A DNA stretch of 64,000 nt from a virus. The stretch spans positions 1 through 64,000 of the IMG/VR virus record IMGVR_UViG_3300025887_000010; one strand, written 5' to 3'. Both the position numbers and the translations under genes were made by a program. Shown here one piece after another: positions 39,676 to 47,727 of this stretch. A model generated the notes under the pieces. The model did not search any database. It saw nothing but the letters and a program-made list of their open reading frames with translations, and was not told the DNA's origin. The number at the start of each line of letters is the position of its first letter. Position 1 is the first letter of the stretch.

Positions 39676-40100
39676 GCACAAATGCCTTTCAGCATTTTGG
39701 AGTCAATAACGTACGACGAAAGATCGGGTGCTTTCCAACCTTCAGGCTTGATGGCATCAGGAAGGCCGAGAGGATTTGGACGACCAGGTTTGACACCAAT
39801 CTCCTTTTCCATATTGGCATCGTGAACCTCGATGAAAGCCCCAAGTGACATATCAGTGCCGATCAGAATGTTGAGAGTTCCGACGTTGAAATATAGACCA
39901 TCGATGAGTGCATCAACAATCTCGGCTGCATCTTTATCTGCGATTGCATTCTTCAGTTCAGTAAGCTCTTCTTCCATCATACGAACACGAAGTTCAATGA
40001 AAGCTTTAAGCTTCTCAGGGTCACTTGCGATCTCGTCGTAGCGGTTAACGTGACCCATCTTTTCATGGAATTCTTCCACTATGTCGAAAATGTTCATCAT
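39672..40100 (-). CDS. MazG-like nucleotide pyrophosphohydrolase
   Basis: All-alpha NTP pyrophosphohydrolase pattern: IVEEFHEKMGH, ELRVRMMEEELTELKNAIADKD, AEIVDALIDGLYFNVGT (EExxE then ExxD-type metal ligands). It could hydrolyse dCTP or dUTP, the role of T4 gp56 in hydroxymethylcytosine phages, though substrate is not shown. 142 aa. Coupled to the glycosyltransferase. Confidence 0.75.
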   Translation of the reverse strand: MMNIFDIVEEFHEKMGHVNRYDEIASDPEKLKAFIELRVRMMEEELTELKNAIADKDAAEIVDALIDGLYFNVGTLNILIGTDMSLGAFIEVHDANMEKEIGVKPGRPNPLGLPDAIKPEGWKAPDLSSYVIDSKMLKGICA

Positions 40101-40357
40101 TCTTTGATCTCCTCTGGTTCATAGACCTTGTCGCCGATATTTGAAATTTGTGTTGTCAGCAAAAATGAATTCGCTGTGAGTTTGTTCTGAAACTGAACGA
40201 ACGATTTCACAAGCTCTGTGATGACAGGTGGCTCATTACCATCCAGAGCTTGAACTATCGTTCCGAGAGTGCTCGAAAGATTTTCGTTCAGTTCATCGAT
40301 TCCAAGGCTAGTATCGCGCAGCCTTGCGACGATCGTTTGCATTTCTTCAGGGCTCAT
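40097..40357 (-). CDS. Hypothetical 86-aa helical protein
   Basis: Starts MSPEEMQTIVARLRDTSLGIDELNE; helical with FVQFQNKLTANSFLLTTQIS. It overlaps the MazG-like start. No family recognised. Confidence 0.65.
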   Translation of the reverse strand: MSPEEMQTIVARLRDTSLGIDELNENLSSTLGTIVQALDGNEPPVITELVKSFVQFQNKLTANSFLLTTQISNIGDKVYEPEEIKE

Positions 40358-40368
40358 CCTATTTCCTT

Positions 40369-41253
40369 TCAGAGAAATTTGTCATAGGCTTTTTCGATCG
40401 AGAACGACTCGTTACCGAAGTGTTCATGGACCTTTGCGATCTCGTCGATTGTGGTCTTCTTATAGTCGCCGAGGAAGACTTCGAATGGCTTCGCTCCAGG
40501 CTGCTTCGTTTCGGTCATCGTATCAATTCCCATCAAGATCATTCCGAAATCGATGCGAATGTCTGTCATCTCCTCAAACGCCATCGCGTAAAGCGATATT
40601 TGACGTTTGTATCCACCAATGTCTTTCGCAGACTTCTCTTTGCGAGACGATTTGAAGTCGATCAGTGTGATGAGACCATTGAACTCGACATCGTATGCTC
40701 CTCCATCCTTGTTCAAAACGCCTTCGAGTGTGTAGTCCTCGTCGTATTCCCCAATACAGTCAACTCTACCAGCAATCTGAAGAACATCCGAATAGAGAGC
40801 ATGCTCCAAACAGTGAACGTTGTCGATTTTGTCGAGGTATGGACGAAGCTTCCTGAATAGACTCCATCCTCGCATGTGAGTGTCTTTGACGACCTCATTT
40901 CGAATGTAGAGTTCGGCCATATCGTGCATCGACGTACCACGAGTTCGGGCCTCATGACTGACGCGATCGGCTTCTTCTTCACCAACAGCATCTCTCCAAG
41001 CCTGAAGCCAACCATTCTCACCCTGAAGATCAGCAATCTGACCGAGTATCGTCGTTGCAGATGGATATGCGCGTTTCTCAGGATTGTCGTCAGTTGGTGG
41101 AATGATGTAGTAGCGCCCAGGGAATTTGCCTTCCTTGTACGCGTCGATGTTATGCACGTCTTTGCGAAATTTGAACTGATCCCAGTCGTGAGTGAATGGG
41201 ACCAGTCTTGGTTGTTGCTCAGCCGACTCTCTGAATTTCTTGAAAATACTCAT
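40369..41253 (-). CDS. PD-(D/E)XK nuclease (Cas4/RecB-like)
   Basis: Nuclease motifs in order: SATTIL, ARTRGTSMHDMAELYI, AGRVDCIGEYD, LITLIDFKSSRKEKSA and GYKRQISLYAMAFEEM, the RecB-family core (D in GRVD, DFKS as D..K). 294 aa. No Cys cluster for Cas4 iron-sulphur. Phage relatives act in DNA end processing. Early promoter 41260-41289 precedes it. Confidence 0.8.
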   Translation of the reverse strand: MSIFKKFRESAEQQPRLVPFTHDWDQFKFRKDVHNIDAYKEGKFPGRYYIIPPTDDNPEKRAYPSATTILGQIADLQGENGWLQAWRDAVGEEEADRVSHEARTRGTSMHDMAELYIRNEVVKDTHMRGWSLFRKLRPYLDKIDNVHCLEHALYSDVLQIAGRVDCIGEYDEDYTLEGVLNKDGGAYDVEFNGLITLIDFKSSRKEKSAKDIGGYKRQISLYAMAFEEMTDIRIDFGMILMGIDTMTETKQPGAKPFEVFLGDYKKTTIDEIAKVHEHFGNESFSIEKAYDKFL

Positions 41254-41259
41254 GGTCTA

Positions 41260-41289
41260 GCTATATCACATCCTGCTCATCTTGTACAA
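41260..41289 (-). promoter_or_regulatory. Early promoter of the PD-(D/E)XK nuclease operon
   Basis: TTGTAC, 18-nt spacer, TATAGC with TGA before it; lies in the 3' end of 41261-41752. Confidence 0.7.
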
Positions 41290-41752
41290 CAGTTTTTGGA
41301 TGAGGAATACGATGAGGATACGGTTTTGGTGGACACATGAAGTACGAGACATTCTCTTCGAAGTTCCGATTGTGTTGAATCATCCAATCTTCTTGACCTT
41401 TCTCCTTGAGGTGCTTGTTGATATCAGAGATCATCATACTGACGGTGCTCAGATCAGAACCGGACTCGAAAAGGGTGTCGTAGAACATGTTCGACCACAT
41501 CACATCTTTGCAACGACCATCAGGTGCGCACAACCAAAGATGTGAAAAGAGTCGGCGTTTGCGAATGACCTTCATTGAAATTCTACTATTTTTCGGAATG
41601 CCCATACCAAAGTTCGGATCGATTCCGATATTTATCAGCGCCATTTTGGTATGTTCGCTCATTTCGAGATGATACTCTAGAAGATTGAGAGCGTAATCCA
41701 CCTTCATCAGATCGTTTGGTAACTTGTTGATTTCGTCTTCGTACGGTCTCAT
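41261..41752 (-). CDS. Hypothetical 163-aa protein
   Basis: MRPYEDEINKLPNDLMKVDYAL, later FSHLWLCAPDGRCKDVMWSNMF and CPPKPYPHRIPHPKTV. Coupled by ATGA to the mutase upstream. No family recognised. Confidence 0.65.
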   Translation of the reverse strand: MRPYEDEINKLPNDLMKVDYALNLLEYHLEMSEHTKMALINIGIDPNFGMGIPKNSRISMKVIRKRRLFSHLWLCAPDGRCKDVMWSNMFYDTLFESGSDLSTVSMMISDINKHLKEKGQEDWMIQHNRNFEENVSYFMCPPKPYPHRIPHPKTVVQDEQDVI

Positions 41753-42786
41753 TTGAAGTCCTCTGCTGCTCGCATTGCTGAATTGACAGCTTGATCCATA
41801 TCTAAATAGGCATAAAGACCAAGGCGACCAATGAAGGTTATCGAGTATGGCCGCGCCATCTTCTTGTATTTTTCGTAGAGCTTACGATTCTCTCCGTCCA
41901 CATCTTTGACAGGATAGAATTTGCGATCACCATTTTCTTCAGCAGCACATGGCTCTTCCCACATTACGGCAGATGTTTCGGACGATCCATAGCTATTCGG
42001 AAGCTTCGACCACTCTGTGATCCGTGTGTATGGGCCAGTGTTAGTGAAGTTCACTGTTGCAGCCTGGAGAACATTCTCGAGTGGGAGTGTTGCATGATGG
42101 AACTTGAGAGAACGATACGGAAGGTGTCCATGGATGTAGTTGAAATACTCATCGATAGGCATCGAATTGAAAATCCAGTCCGCACTTGCGATGAAATCAC
42201 CACCGTATCCAGTTTTACCAAACTCCATAAAGTCGCAACCTGTCATAACATTGATGTTCTCATGATCGAGCATGTTTTCAACCATTTTGGTGTATCCATC
42301 CTTAGGAAGCACCTGAATGTCGTCGTTTGGGAAGTACAGCTCATTCATATCGTCACGAATGGGAACACGATTCATGATGCTCGGACTCACCCTTTCAAGT
42401 GACATTCCCCACATCTTCTCGGTGTAAGGACGGAAGAAGATGTCGATAACGTTTTCTTCGCCGACGATTTCTTTCGTTTCCTTGTTCACAGGAAGCGTGA
42501 CAAGACGTCCATCTTCAAGAAGAGCTTTGACCTTGTGCTCATATTTCACCCATTCCGTGAATCGGCTCAGAAACTCGAAGACTTTGACGTTGTTCGTGTG
42601 GAACAGGTGAGGACCATATTTGTGGATTCGATGTCCGTCATCGATCACATAATCAAAAGCGTTGCCGGCAACATGGTCACTCTTCTCCATGACGACGATT
42701 TTGTGTCCCTTTTCAGCGAGAAGACGAGCAACTGTTGATCCTGAAAGTCCTGCTCCGACGACAATGAATTTGCATTTTTTGCTCAT
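41749..42786 (-). CDS. glf: UDP-galactopyranose mutase Glf
   Basis: Converts UDP-galactopyranose to UDP-galactofuranose with FAD. N-terminal dinucleotide motif FIVVGAGLSGSTVARLL, then VVMEKSDHVAGNAFDYVID, HKYGPHLFHTNNVKVFEF, PYTEKMWGMSLERV, ITEWSKLP and FIGRLGLYAYLDMDQAV. 345 aa, slightly shorter than the bacterial 370-380. Its start overlaps the GT-B-like gene, suggesting the transferase uses its product. Galactofuranose enzymes are rare in phages. Confidence 0.9.
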   Translation of the reverse strand: MSKKCKFIVVGAGLSGSTVARLLAEKGHKIVVMEKSDHVAGNAFDYVIDDGHRIHKYGPHLFHTNNVKVFEFLSRFTEWVKYEHKVKALLEDGRLVTLPVNKETKEIVGEENVIDIFFRPYTEKMWGMSLERVSPSIMNRVPIRDDMNELYFPNDDIQVLPKDGYTKMVENMLDHENINVMTGCDFMEFGKTGYGGDFIASADWIFNSMPIDEYFNYIHGHLPYRSLKFHHATLPLENVLQAATVNFTNTGPYTRITEWSKLPNSYGSSETSAVMWEEPCAAEENGDRKFYPVKDVDGENRKLYEKYKKMARPYSITFIGRLGLYAYLDMDQAVNSAMRAAEDFK

Positions 42787-43898
42787 TTGCGTGCATCCAA
42801 AATTTTCTGGAGTTCTTCACGTTGAACTCGTTTCGTAAGTGGGTGTTTCTCATAGAGGCAGTCTTTCTGTGCTTTCGCAAGAGCAACTAGACCAGCTGTA
42901 TCGAGACCCTCGATTTTGTCGGCAGTGAGGTTTTCGTACGCTTCACCGTAGACTTCAGCTTCTTTCTGATCACAAAGCAGAATCGATCCTGCATCAGCAA
43001 CTTGAAGCGGACGGGCACGCCACCAACCAGAGCCAGCATGGCTGTACGCAGGCATCAGGCAACCCCATTGTTTGTTAAAGATGCGACACATTTCGGTCTC
43101 AGTGACTCGTTCGCATTTGTATTCGCCACGTGATGCACCGAAGAAGTTCACCTTCCATTCGACCTTCTTGCTCTTCATCCACTTACGTGTCTTGTTATGA
43201 ACGAGAGATGCGAAGTTCCATTCACGAAGCTTTTTCTCAGGACGAATGCCAATGGTGTCAGGCTCATCGAACATGTCAAGATCAGTGTCGTTTTCGAGAC
43301 CGAAATTGTTGTCAGGTCGACGATTTAGGTGGTACGGATTTGGGTTGTATGTGAAGACACGCTCACTTGGCCATTCGAGACTCAAGAGACTCAGATCGCC
43401 ACCAGCAAATGCGCTCATCAGAAGGCGATTCTTGCCATTGACAATGCTGTCGCAAGCATCCTTGTAGAACGATTCGTACTTCTGCACTTCCTCGAGTGAC
43501 TCCTTGCCACCCCAGTTCGACCACAGATAGTCGCGATAGCCATTTCCTTCTTCGAGCTGCTTCTTGTAGCCGATGATGTCTTTGAAGATACCAGGGAATT
43601 GCCAATCATCGAAAGCAACAATGCAATCTGGGCGAGCGCCGATAGCATACAGACCTGACCACAGATACTGTGTGAAGGCTGCTGTTGGGTGGACGATCGC
43701 AATCACGTCCTCATACTCGGAAAGGTCTTCGCCCAGTTTGACGACTCGTTGTTCGACTTCGTATCCCATTGCTTCGAGACCATTCACGAGTGAGTAGTGC
43801 GAAGGAACGATCTGCAAGCGAAGAAAAGCCGAGTGTGCATTTCGGTTGCATTGAGCTTTGTTCATTCCGGTGACGAGGATTTTCGGTTTTGCAGTCAT
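42783..43898 (-). CDS. Putative GT-B glycosyltransferase coupled to Glf
   Basis: Start at 43898 (MTAKPKILVTGM) with GGAG upstream. The N-terminal half is Rossmann-like (KILVTGM, YSLVNGLEAMGYEV, VIAIVHPTAAFTQ). The C-terminal half has WKVNFFGASRGEY and CLMPAYSHAGSGWWRARPLQVADAGSILL, similar in layout to the donor site of T4 beta-glucosyltransferase (..NIEFFG...IIG...). No name can be given on identity alone. With Glf in one operon it is a candidate DNA galactofuranosyltransferase. Confidence 0.6.
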   Translation of the reverse strand: MTAKPKILVTGMNKAQCNRNAHSAFLRLQIVPSHYSLVNGLEAMGYEVEQRVVKLGEDLSEYEDVIAIVHPTAAFTQYLWSGLYAIGARPDCIVAFDDWQFPGIFKDIIGYKKQLEEGNGYRDYLWSNWGGKESLEEVQKYESFYKDACDSIVNGKNRLLMSAFAGGDLSLLSLEWPSERVFTYNPNPYHLNRRPDNNFGLENDTDLDMFDEPDTIGIRPEKKLREWNFASLVHNKTRKWMKSKKVEWKVNFFGASRGEYKCERVTETEMCRIFNKQWGCLMPAYSHAGSGWWRARPLQVADAGSILLCDQKEAEVYGEAYENLTADKIEGLDTAGLVALAKAQKDCLYEKHPLTKRVQREELQKILDARK

Positions 43899-43931
43899 AG
43901 GTATCTCCATAGAGGTTTTGTTCTTAAGTTC

Positions 43932-43961
43932 AGTGTATCACAATTTAGCCAGCTTGTACAC
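43932..43961 (-). promoter_or_regulatory. Early promoter of the glycosyltransferase-glf operon
   Basis: GTGTAC, 18-nt spacer, TACACT with TGA before it. Confidence 0.7.
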
Positions 43962-44184
43962 AGTCAATGCCATGTTTTTGCCATCTAATTGTCTCGATGG
44001 CATTCGCAAACACTTCGTGTTCGTTCATCTCGAAAAGGAGTTTCTCACGAAGTGGATGCTCGAAGTCTTCGACATCGGTACAGTGATTGCGGAAAATGTA
44101 TTGTCCGAATCTCACATTATTGTCGGCAGATTTCCACGCACGGAAAACTTCAACGAGTTCGGAATAGGTCTCAATCTTTAGCAT
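43945..44184 (-). CDS. Hypothetical 79-aa protein
   Basis: Start at 44184 (MLKIETYSELVEVFRAW) lies inside the end of the phosphoesterase gene. Sequence continues FGQYIFRNHCTDVEDF and ETIRWQKHGIDCVQAG. No strong ribosome site. Function unknown. Confidence 0.6.
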   Translation of the reverse strand: MLKIETYSELVEVFRAWKSADNNVRFGQYIFRNHCTDVEDFEHPLREKLLFEMNEHEVFANAIETIRWQKHGIDCVQAG

Positions 44185-44797
44185 CAGGTAGATCCAGGTC
44201 AAAGTATTCAAGTTCTTTCAGGGTGATGAACTGTGTATTTTGCCTCTTCTCACGGCGAGAAATATGATGATGACCACCAATCCAATAGTCGGGTTGATGA
44301 ATTTCGAAAAGCTCCTGAAGTATCTCGCGAGTGTTTGTGATTTCATGACCGAATTGATCTTCGACATACGATTGTGGAAAGTCGTGTGAGATGACCACTC
44401 GAGGCTTCGCAATTTCGTAACGGGTAAGTATGCTGAGAAACTTGTCTTCAGTGACTTCCTCATCAGGCCACCAATTTATGCCTGGTATAAGAACCTTTCC
44501 AGGATTGTCAGGCGTTTTCGCACCGCCGAAGTAGAAGATTGAGCGTTTCCTGTCGTAGTAGCCGTCTGAGATGTAGTTTCCCATTCCTTCAGCAATTTGT
44601 GGGTGGTCATGATTGCCTCTAATAAACAAATGACTGGGATTCTTGTTTACCCATTGAACGATTTCCACCATTTCATGCGGTCTGAAAAAACCGAATCCAA
44701 AGTCGCCAACCTGAATAGAGTTCTCAACGACTTCTGCAATTTCAAAGTATTCCTGAAACTTAGCGTGGACATCGCCAATAATTCGGACTTTGGTCAT
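44171..44797 (-). CDS. Calcineurin-like metallophosphoesterase
   Basis: Complete motif set: RIIGDVHAKF, QVGDFGFGFF, FIRGNHDHPQI, VISHDFPQSY and YWIGGHHHISRRE. 208 aa. Compact phosphoesterases of this type act on diverse phosphoesters including 2',3'-cAMP and DNA ends. The substrate is not evident. Early promoter 44821-44850 precedes it. Confidence 0.82.
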   Translation of the reverse strand: MTKVRIIGDVHAKFQEYFEIAEVVENSIQVGDFGFGFFRPHEMVEIVQWVNKNPSHLFIRGNHDHPQIAEGMGNYISDGYYDRKRSIFYFGGAKTPDNPGKVLIPGINWWPDEEVTEDKFLSILTRYEIAKPRVVISHDFPQSYVEDQFGHEITNTREILQELFEIHQPDYWIGGHHHISRREKRQNTQFITLKELEYFDLDLPDAKD

Positions 44798-44820
44798 ATT
44801 GATCTCCTATTTCTTAATTC

Positions 44821-44850
44821 ATGATATCACATTTCGTGCATGATGTACAT
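44821..44850 (-). promoter_or_regulatory. Early promoter of the 44171 phosphoesterase
   Basis: ATGTAC, 18-nt spacer, TATCAT with TGA before it. Confidence 0.7.
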
Positions 44851-44887
44851 AGTAAAGTGACTGTTGCCTCGTTAAACCTGGAGCTCG

Positions 44888-44962
44888 CTGAGTCTTACGA
44901 TCGTATTGACAATATAATATACATCAAACGACAAAGAGGAACTCAGCGATTCACTGAGTTCC
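44888..44962 (+). repeat. Four-copy 70-bp element, copy 4, with 3' hairpin
   Basis: CTGAGT, core TTGACAATATAATATACATC plus AA (44906-44927), 13 nt, ACTCAGCGATTCACTGAG. The ACTCAG part also forms a 9-bp hairpin (GGAACTCAG 44938-44946 with CTGAGTTCC 44954-44962). A leftward early promoter at 45022-45051 would transcribe it. The 319-bp gap 44798-45116 holds this element and two promoters but no gene. Confidence 0.75.
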
Positions 44963-45021
44963 CCTGGTTAGATCAAGGTTGTCAATCTTGTCTTACATAT
45001 TTCAGAACAAACTTTCGAAGA

Positions 45022-45051
45022 ATTATATCATAGTGGAGGCTATAAGTACAT
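45022..45051 (-). promoter_or_regulatory. Early promoter upstream of element copy 4
   Basis: ATGTAC, 18-nt spacer, TATAAT with TGA before it; no gene between it and the element. Confidence 0.75.
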
Positions 45052-45116
45052 AACCTTTATCAAACTTTTTGACATTTCAAAGAAAGATTTGGTCTTCTTC
45101 ATTCCACGTTTTCCAA

Positions 45117-45491
45117 CTACTTCTTTGTGCCTGGAGCAGAGGAGGTCAAGTGTTCCTCCGTCTCTTCGAGATACTCAAAGCTTCCATCAGTTGCTTCAAA
45201 GTTTCCCTTCAAAATCATCGACTTGATCCATTCTTCGTTAAGAAAACGATCGAAACAATCGATGATTTGACCATGAAGATGTGCAAAGGGTGAACAGAAG
45301 ATGATTCGATTCTGGTGGTATCTCGCAAAGAACCGAACATCTGCAATCTCGAATGAGACAAAGTCGACATTGCGGTTCAAATAGCCTTCAAGCTGAGAAT
45401 TCGTGCGATAATAGGAATGGAGAGGTACTCCAGAGATGTCGAGTGCAGTTCCGTCATCAGCAATGGTGACGTTTTTGTTGTAATGTCTCAT
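45117..45491 (-). CDS. Hypothetical 124-aa protein
   Basis: MRHYNKNVTIADDGTALDISG, FEIADVRFFARYHQNRIIFCS, then IIDCFDRFLNEEW; acidic C-terminus. ATGA-coupled to the 45488 gene. No family recognised. Confidence 0.65.
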   Translation of the reverse strand: MRHYNKNVTIADDGTALDISGVPLHSYYRTNSQLEGYLNRNVDFVSFEIADVRFFARYHQNRIIFCSPFAHLHGQIIDCFDRFLNEEWIKSMILKGNFEATDGSFEYLEETEEHLTSSAPGTKK

Positions 45492-46093
45492 TTTTGGACC
45501 TTTTTAATTACGTTGAGCACCTTCTTAGAGAATGCGTATTGATCTTCGAGTCGTAGGGATTGGCGAAGAATTCGGTAAGCTCTCTTCGAAAGCAGCCCTT
45601 TCTCCTTCCGCAGTTCGCTGAGATCGACTTCTTCGACCTCACTGTGATACTTCATGGCAGACAGAATCGAAAGTTCACCAGAGATAACGCCATTCACAAT
45701 TCCGGTTTTGCCGTTCTTTTCGACGAGATTTGGCATCGCTCGAAAAGAATCACGAAGGAACATAAAGTTTTCCTCATGATCTGATTGTACGAACGATTGG
45801 TAGATGTCATGCAATTTGTCGACGACACTCGTTGAAACCTCGCTGTCGTAAATGTGAGGCATGTTCGAAGTCTTCGCGATGTTGTTGATGAAGAAGAACG
45901 CAAAGTAATACTCGTCGTTCATCTTCCTTACGATCTGCTTCAGGTTACGCTGTGCAAATCCTCTCTGTGCAGTCGACATCTTCGGATACTTGAACCTAGG
46001 AACGAGTTCCTGGTCGAGAGGAAGATCATGGTCTGCCACGAAGATCATTCGATATCCGTGAGCAGACCGAAAGAGATCATTCTTATCAGCCAT
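45488..46093 (-). CDS. Hypothetical 201-aa protein
   Basis: Contains HGYRMIFVADHDLPLDQELV, YYFAFFFINNIAKTSNMPH and a basic C-terminus (RILRQSLRLEDQYAFSKKVL). Overlaps the FkbM-type gene. No family recognised, probably a soluble mixed alpha-beta protein. Confidence 0.65.
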   Translation of the reverse strand: MADKNDLFRSAHGYRMIFVADHDLPLDQELVPRFKYPKMSTAQRGFAQRNLKQIVRKMNDEYYFAFFFINNIAKTSNMPHIYDSEVSTSVVDKLHDIYQSFVQSDHEENFMFLRDSFRAMPNLVEKNGKTGIVNGVISGELSILSAMKYHSEVEEVDLSELRKEKGLLSKRAYRILRQSLRLEDQYAFSKKVLNVIKKVQK

Positions 46094-46799
46094 CGTCGTT
46101 CACGCGGATCGCCAAACCATTGTTGGTGGTCCATAGTGTGTGATAGCCGTATTTCGCGAGATGCTCCTTGACAGCACGTGCACTCTTCGTCACTCGATTG
46201 CCTTCGAAGTAGATGATAGAAGGACGAATCTTGTTCCAGTCGGTTGCAATGATTGCGTCGGCGTCTTCACCTTCGATATCAATCTGGATGATATCGGGTT
46301 GAGTCCCAGACGCGTTCACGAGAGACTCAATGGTCTGAGTCTTGAAGTTGAACTTCTCGATTGCGTCTTCGGCCTGGTCTTCTGGGTTCTGACGTGCTTG
46401 ATGGAACCAGTTTCGCAACTTCCCATAATGGATTGTTGAGACGCCGAGTGGTGCACGATATTCAGGCCAATCAGGTTTCGAGTATGTCCGTGCAACCTTC
46501 GACCAATATTCCTCCTTGATGCAAAAGATTTCGACATCTTCACCATCTGTCGACGAAACGATTGAAGGGATGATCTCGAAATCTTCATAGTCGATTTCAG
46601 CCATGTGATTGCGGATGATAGGATGAAGTGACGAGATTGGCTCGACGAGAATCAAGCTTGAGCGGTCTCGAAGTTGAGGAAGAATGCCGTAAAGCGGATC
46701 GTTGTATTTCGCATCATTTGCGCCGATGACCATCAAATCCAAATACGATTTCGAAGTCAAAAGAGTCATTATGGCTGCGTAGTATGGTGTCGTTCTCAT
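46086..46799 (-). CDS. FkbM-family methyltransferase
   Basis: SAM-binding start DLMVIGANDAKYNDPLYG, LILVEPISSLHP and DIIQIDIEGEDADAI followed by IIYFEGNRVT, the FkbM layout. FkbM enzymes O-methylate sugars and small molecules. In the gp33-hydroxymethylase operon it might methylate a base-linked sugar. 237 aa. Confidence 0.75.
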   Translation of the reverse strand: MRTTPYYAAIMTLLTSKSYLDLMVIGANDAKYNDPLYGILPQLRDRSSLILVEPISSLHPIIRNHMAEIDYEDFEIIPSIVSSTDGEDVEIFCIKEEYWSKVARTYSKPDWPEYRAPLGVSTIHYGKLRNWFHQARQNPEDQAEDAIEKFNFKTQTIESLVNASGTQPDIIQIDIEGEDADAIIATDWNKIRPSIIYFEGNRVTKSARAVKEHLAKYGYHTLWTTNNGLAIRVNDDG

Positions 46800-47044
46800 G
46801 ATATGTCCAGTTCTATGTGAGTGGATTTCGATTGCTTGAGCAAGTTGTTCTTTCTGGCTTCAGCAGAAACCCGTTCGATGAATGTTTGGGAGAACTTCAC
46901 CGTTTTGTGAATTTCCTCGTAATCTACATCGTGTTGCTCGCAGTAGTCCACAGCAGCATCAAAGAGTGAGTCGAACTCATTATCCGAGAAGTGCTGTAAG
47001 ATTTTCTGCTCGAAGTCAGATACGGTTTTTGGTGATGCACCCAT
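46796..47044 (-). CDS. 33: Late transcription co-activator gp33-like
   Basis: Short helical protein: FDSLFDAAVDYCEQHDVDYEEI, then TFIERVSAEARKNNLLKQS and a final hydrophobic-acidic LDIS. This pattern fits T4-type gp33 (T4: MSYLEATTAFLEE..., EAIDENLLRPS), which links gp55-polymerase to the clamp. 82 aa against 112 in T4. Start overlaps the hydroxymethylase stop (TAATG). Identity rests on the C-terminal pattern. Confidence 0.65.
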   Translation of the reverse strand: MGASPKTVSDFEQKILQHFSDNEFDSLFDAAVDYCEQHDVDYEEIHKTVKFSQTFIERVSAEARKNNLLKQSKSTHIELDIS

Positions 47045-47727
47045 TACGAGGGATCAGGAATGAGATTGAAGTTGCGCTCATAGAAGTGCATGTTCTGCAC
47101 TTGCCAGTGAAGTGTACCGATCTCTAGATCGAAGTCAAAAAGTGTGTGTGCATTCAAATCACAGACAAGCATGCTCATGACATGTATCTGCCATGCACGA
47201 TCATTTCGATATCCAGCCCAGGCATCGTTCGAACGCATTTGAACTACAGCATGAAGCTTACCATCACGAATCTGGTAGGAAACAGCATTGGTGCAGATAA
47301 AGTCAGACATACCGTTGTGAGCATACTCGACCCAAATAGATGGACGGTTGTAGATCATGACGGCTCGACGTGAACTCGGATTTTTCGCAAGTTCCTCTAA
47401 AACTTTGGCGTATTGATGATGGTATAACGGCGAAAAGATCAGCAATCCGTAATTGGAGTTGATGAGACCGTCACTGGATGAGATGTCTTGCCAGATTTTT
47501 GGAACGATGTCGTAATATCTACCGATATCGTTAACAGAACGACTCATCGATTCGTACCAATCGATTTCGGCATCGATGTATTTCGTGTTAAGATCACCGA
47601 ATATGGTTGCTTCATCAGCTTCAAACGATGCTCCGAGGATTTCGATTACGTTCGTTCCACCGAGATTGACGATGTCACCAGCAGCTTTCTTCTCGATGAA
47701 TAGGTTACGGATATCTTGTACGTTCAT
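47044..47727 (-). CDS. 42: dCMP hydroxymethylase, gp42-like
   Basis: Makes hydroxymethyl-dCMP from dCMP and methylene-tetrahydrofolate. Strong similarity to T4 gp42: NVIEILGASFEADEATIFGDLN, PKIWQDISSSDGLINSNYG, SSRRAVMIYNRPS, GMSDFICTNAVSYQIRDGK, RSNDAWAGYRNDRAWQ. Catalytic Cys145 (T4 Cys148) and Asp176 (T4 Asp179, the residue that selects cytosine over uracil) are in place. 227 aa against 246. Shows that phage DNA probably carries 5-hydroxymethylcytosine. Confidence 0.9.
   Translation of the reverse strand: MNVQDIRNLFIEKKAAGDIVNLGGTNVIEILGASFEADEATIFGDLNTKYIDAEIDWYESMSRSVNDIGRYYDIVPKIWQDISSSDGLINSNYGLLIFSPLYHHQYAKVLEELAKNPSSRRAVMIYNRPSIWVEYAHNGMSDFICTNAVSYQIRDGKLHAVVQMRSNDAWAGYRNDRAWQIHVMSMLVCDLNAHTLFDFDLEIGTLHWQVQNMHFYERNFNLIPDPS

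Noticed and set aside
47044-47727. Second thymidylate synthase
   Set aside because: Sequence follows T4 gp42, with Asp176 where thymidylate synthases have Asn, so it is a dCMP hydroxymethylase.
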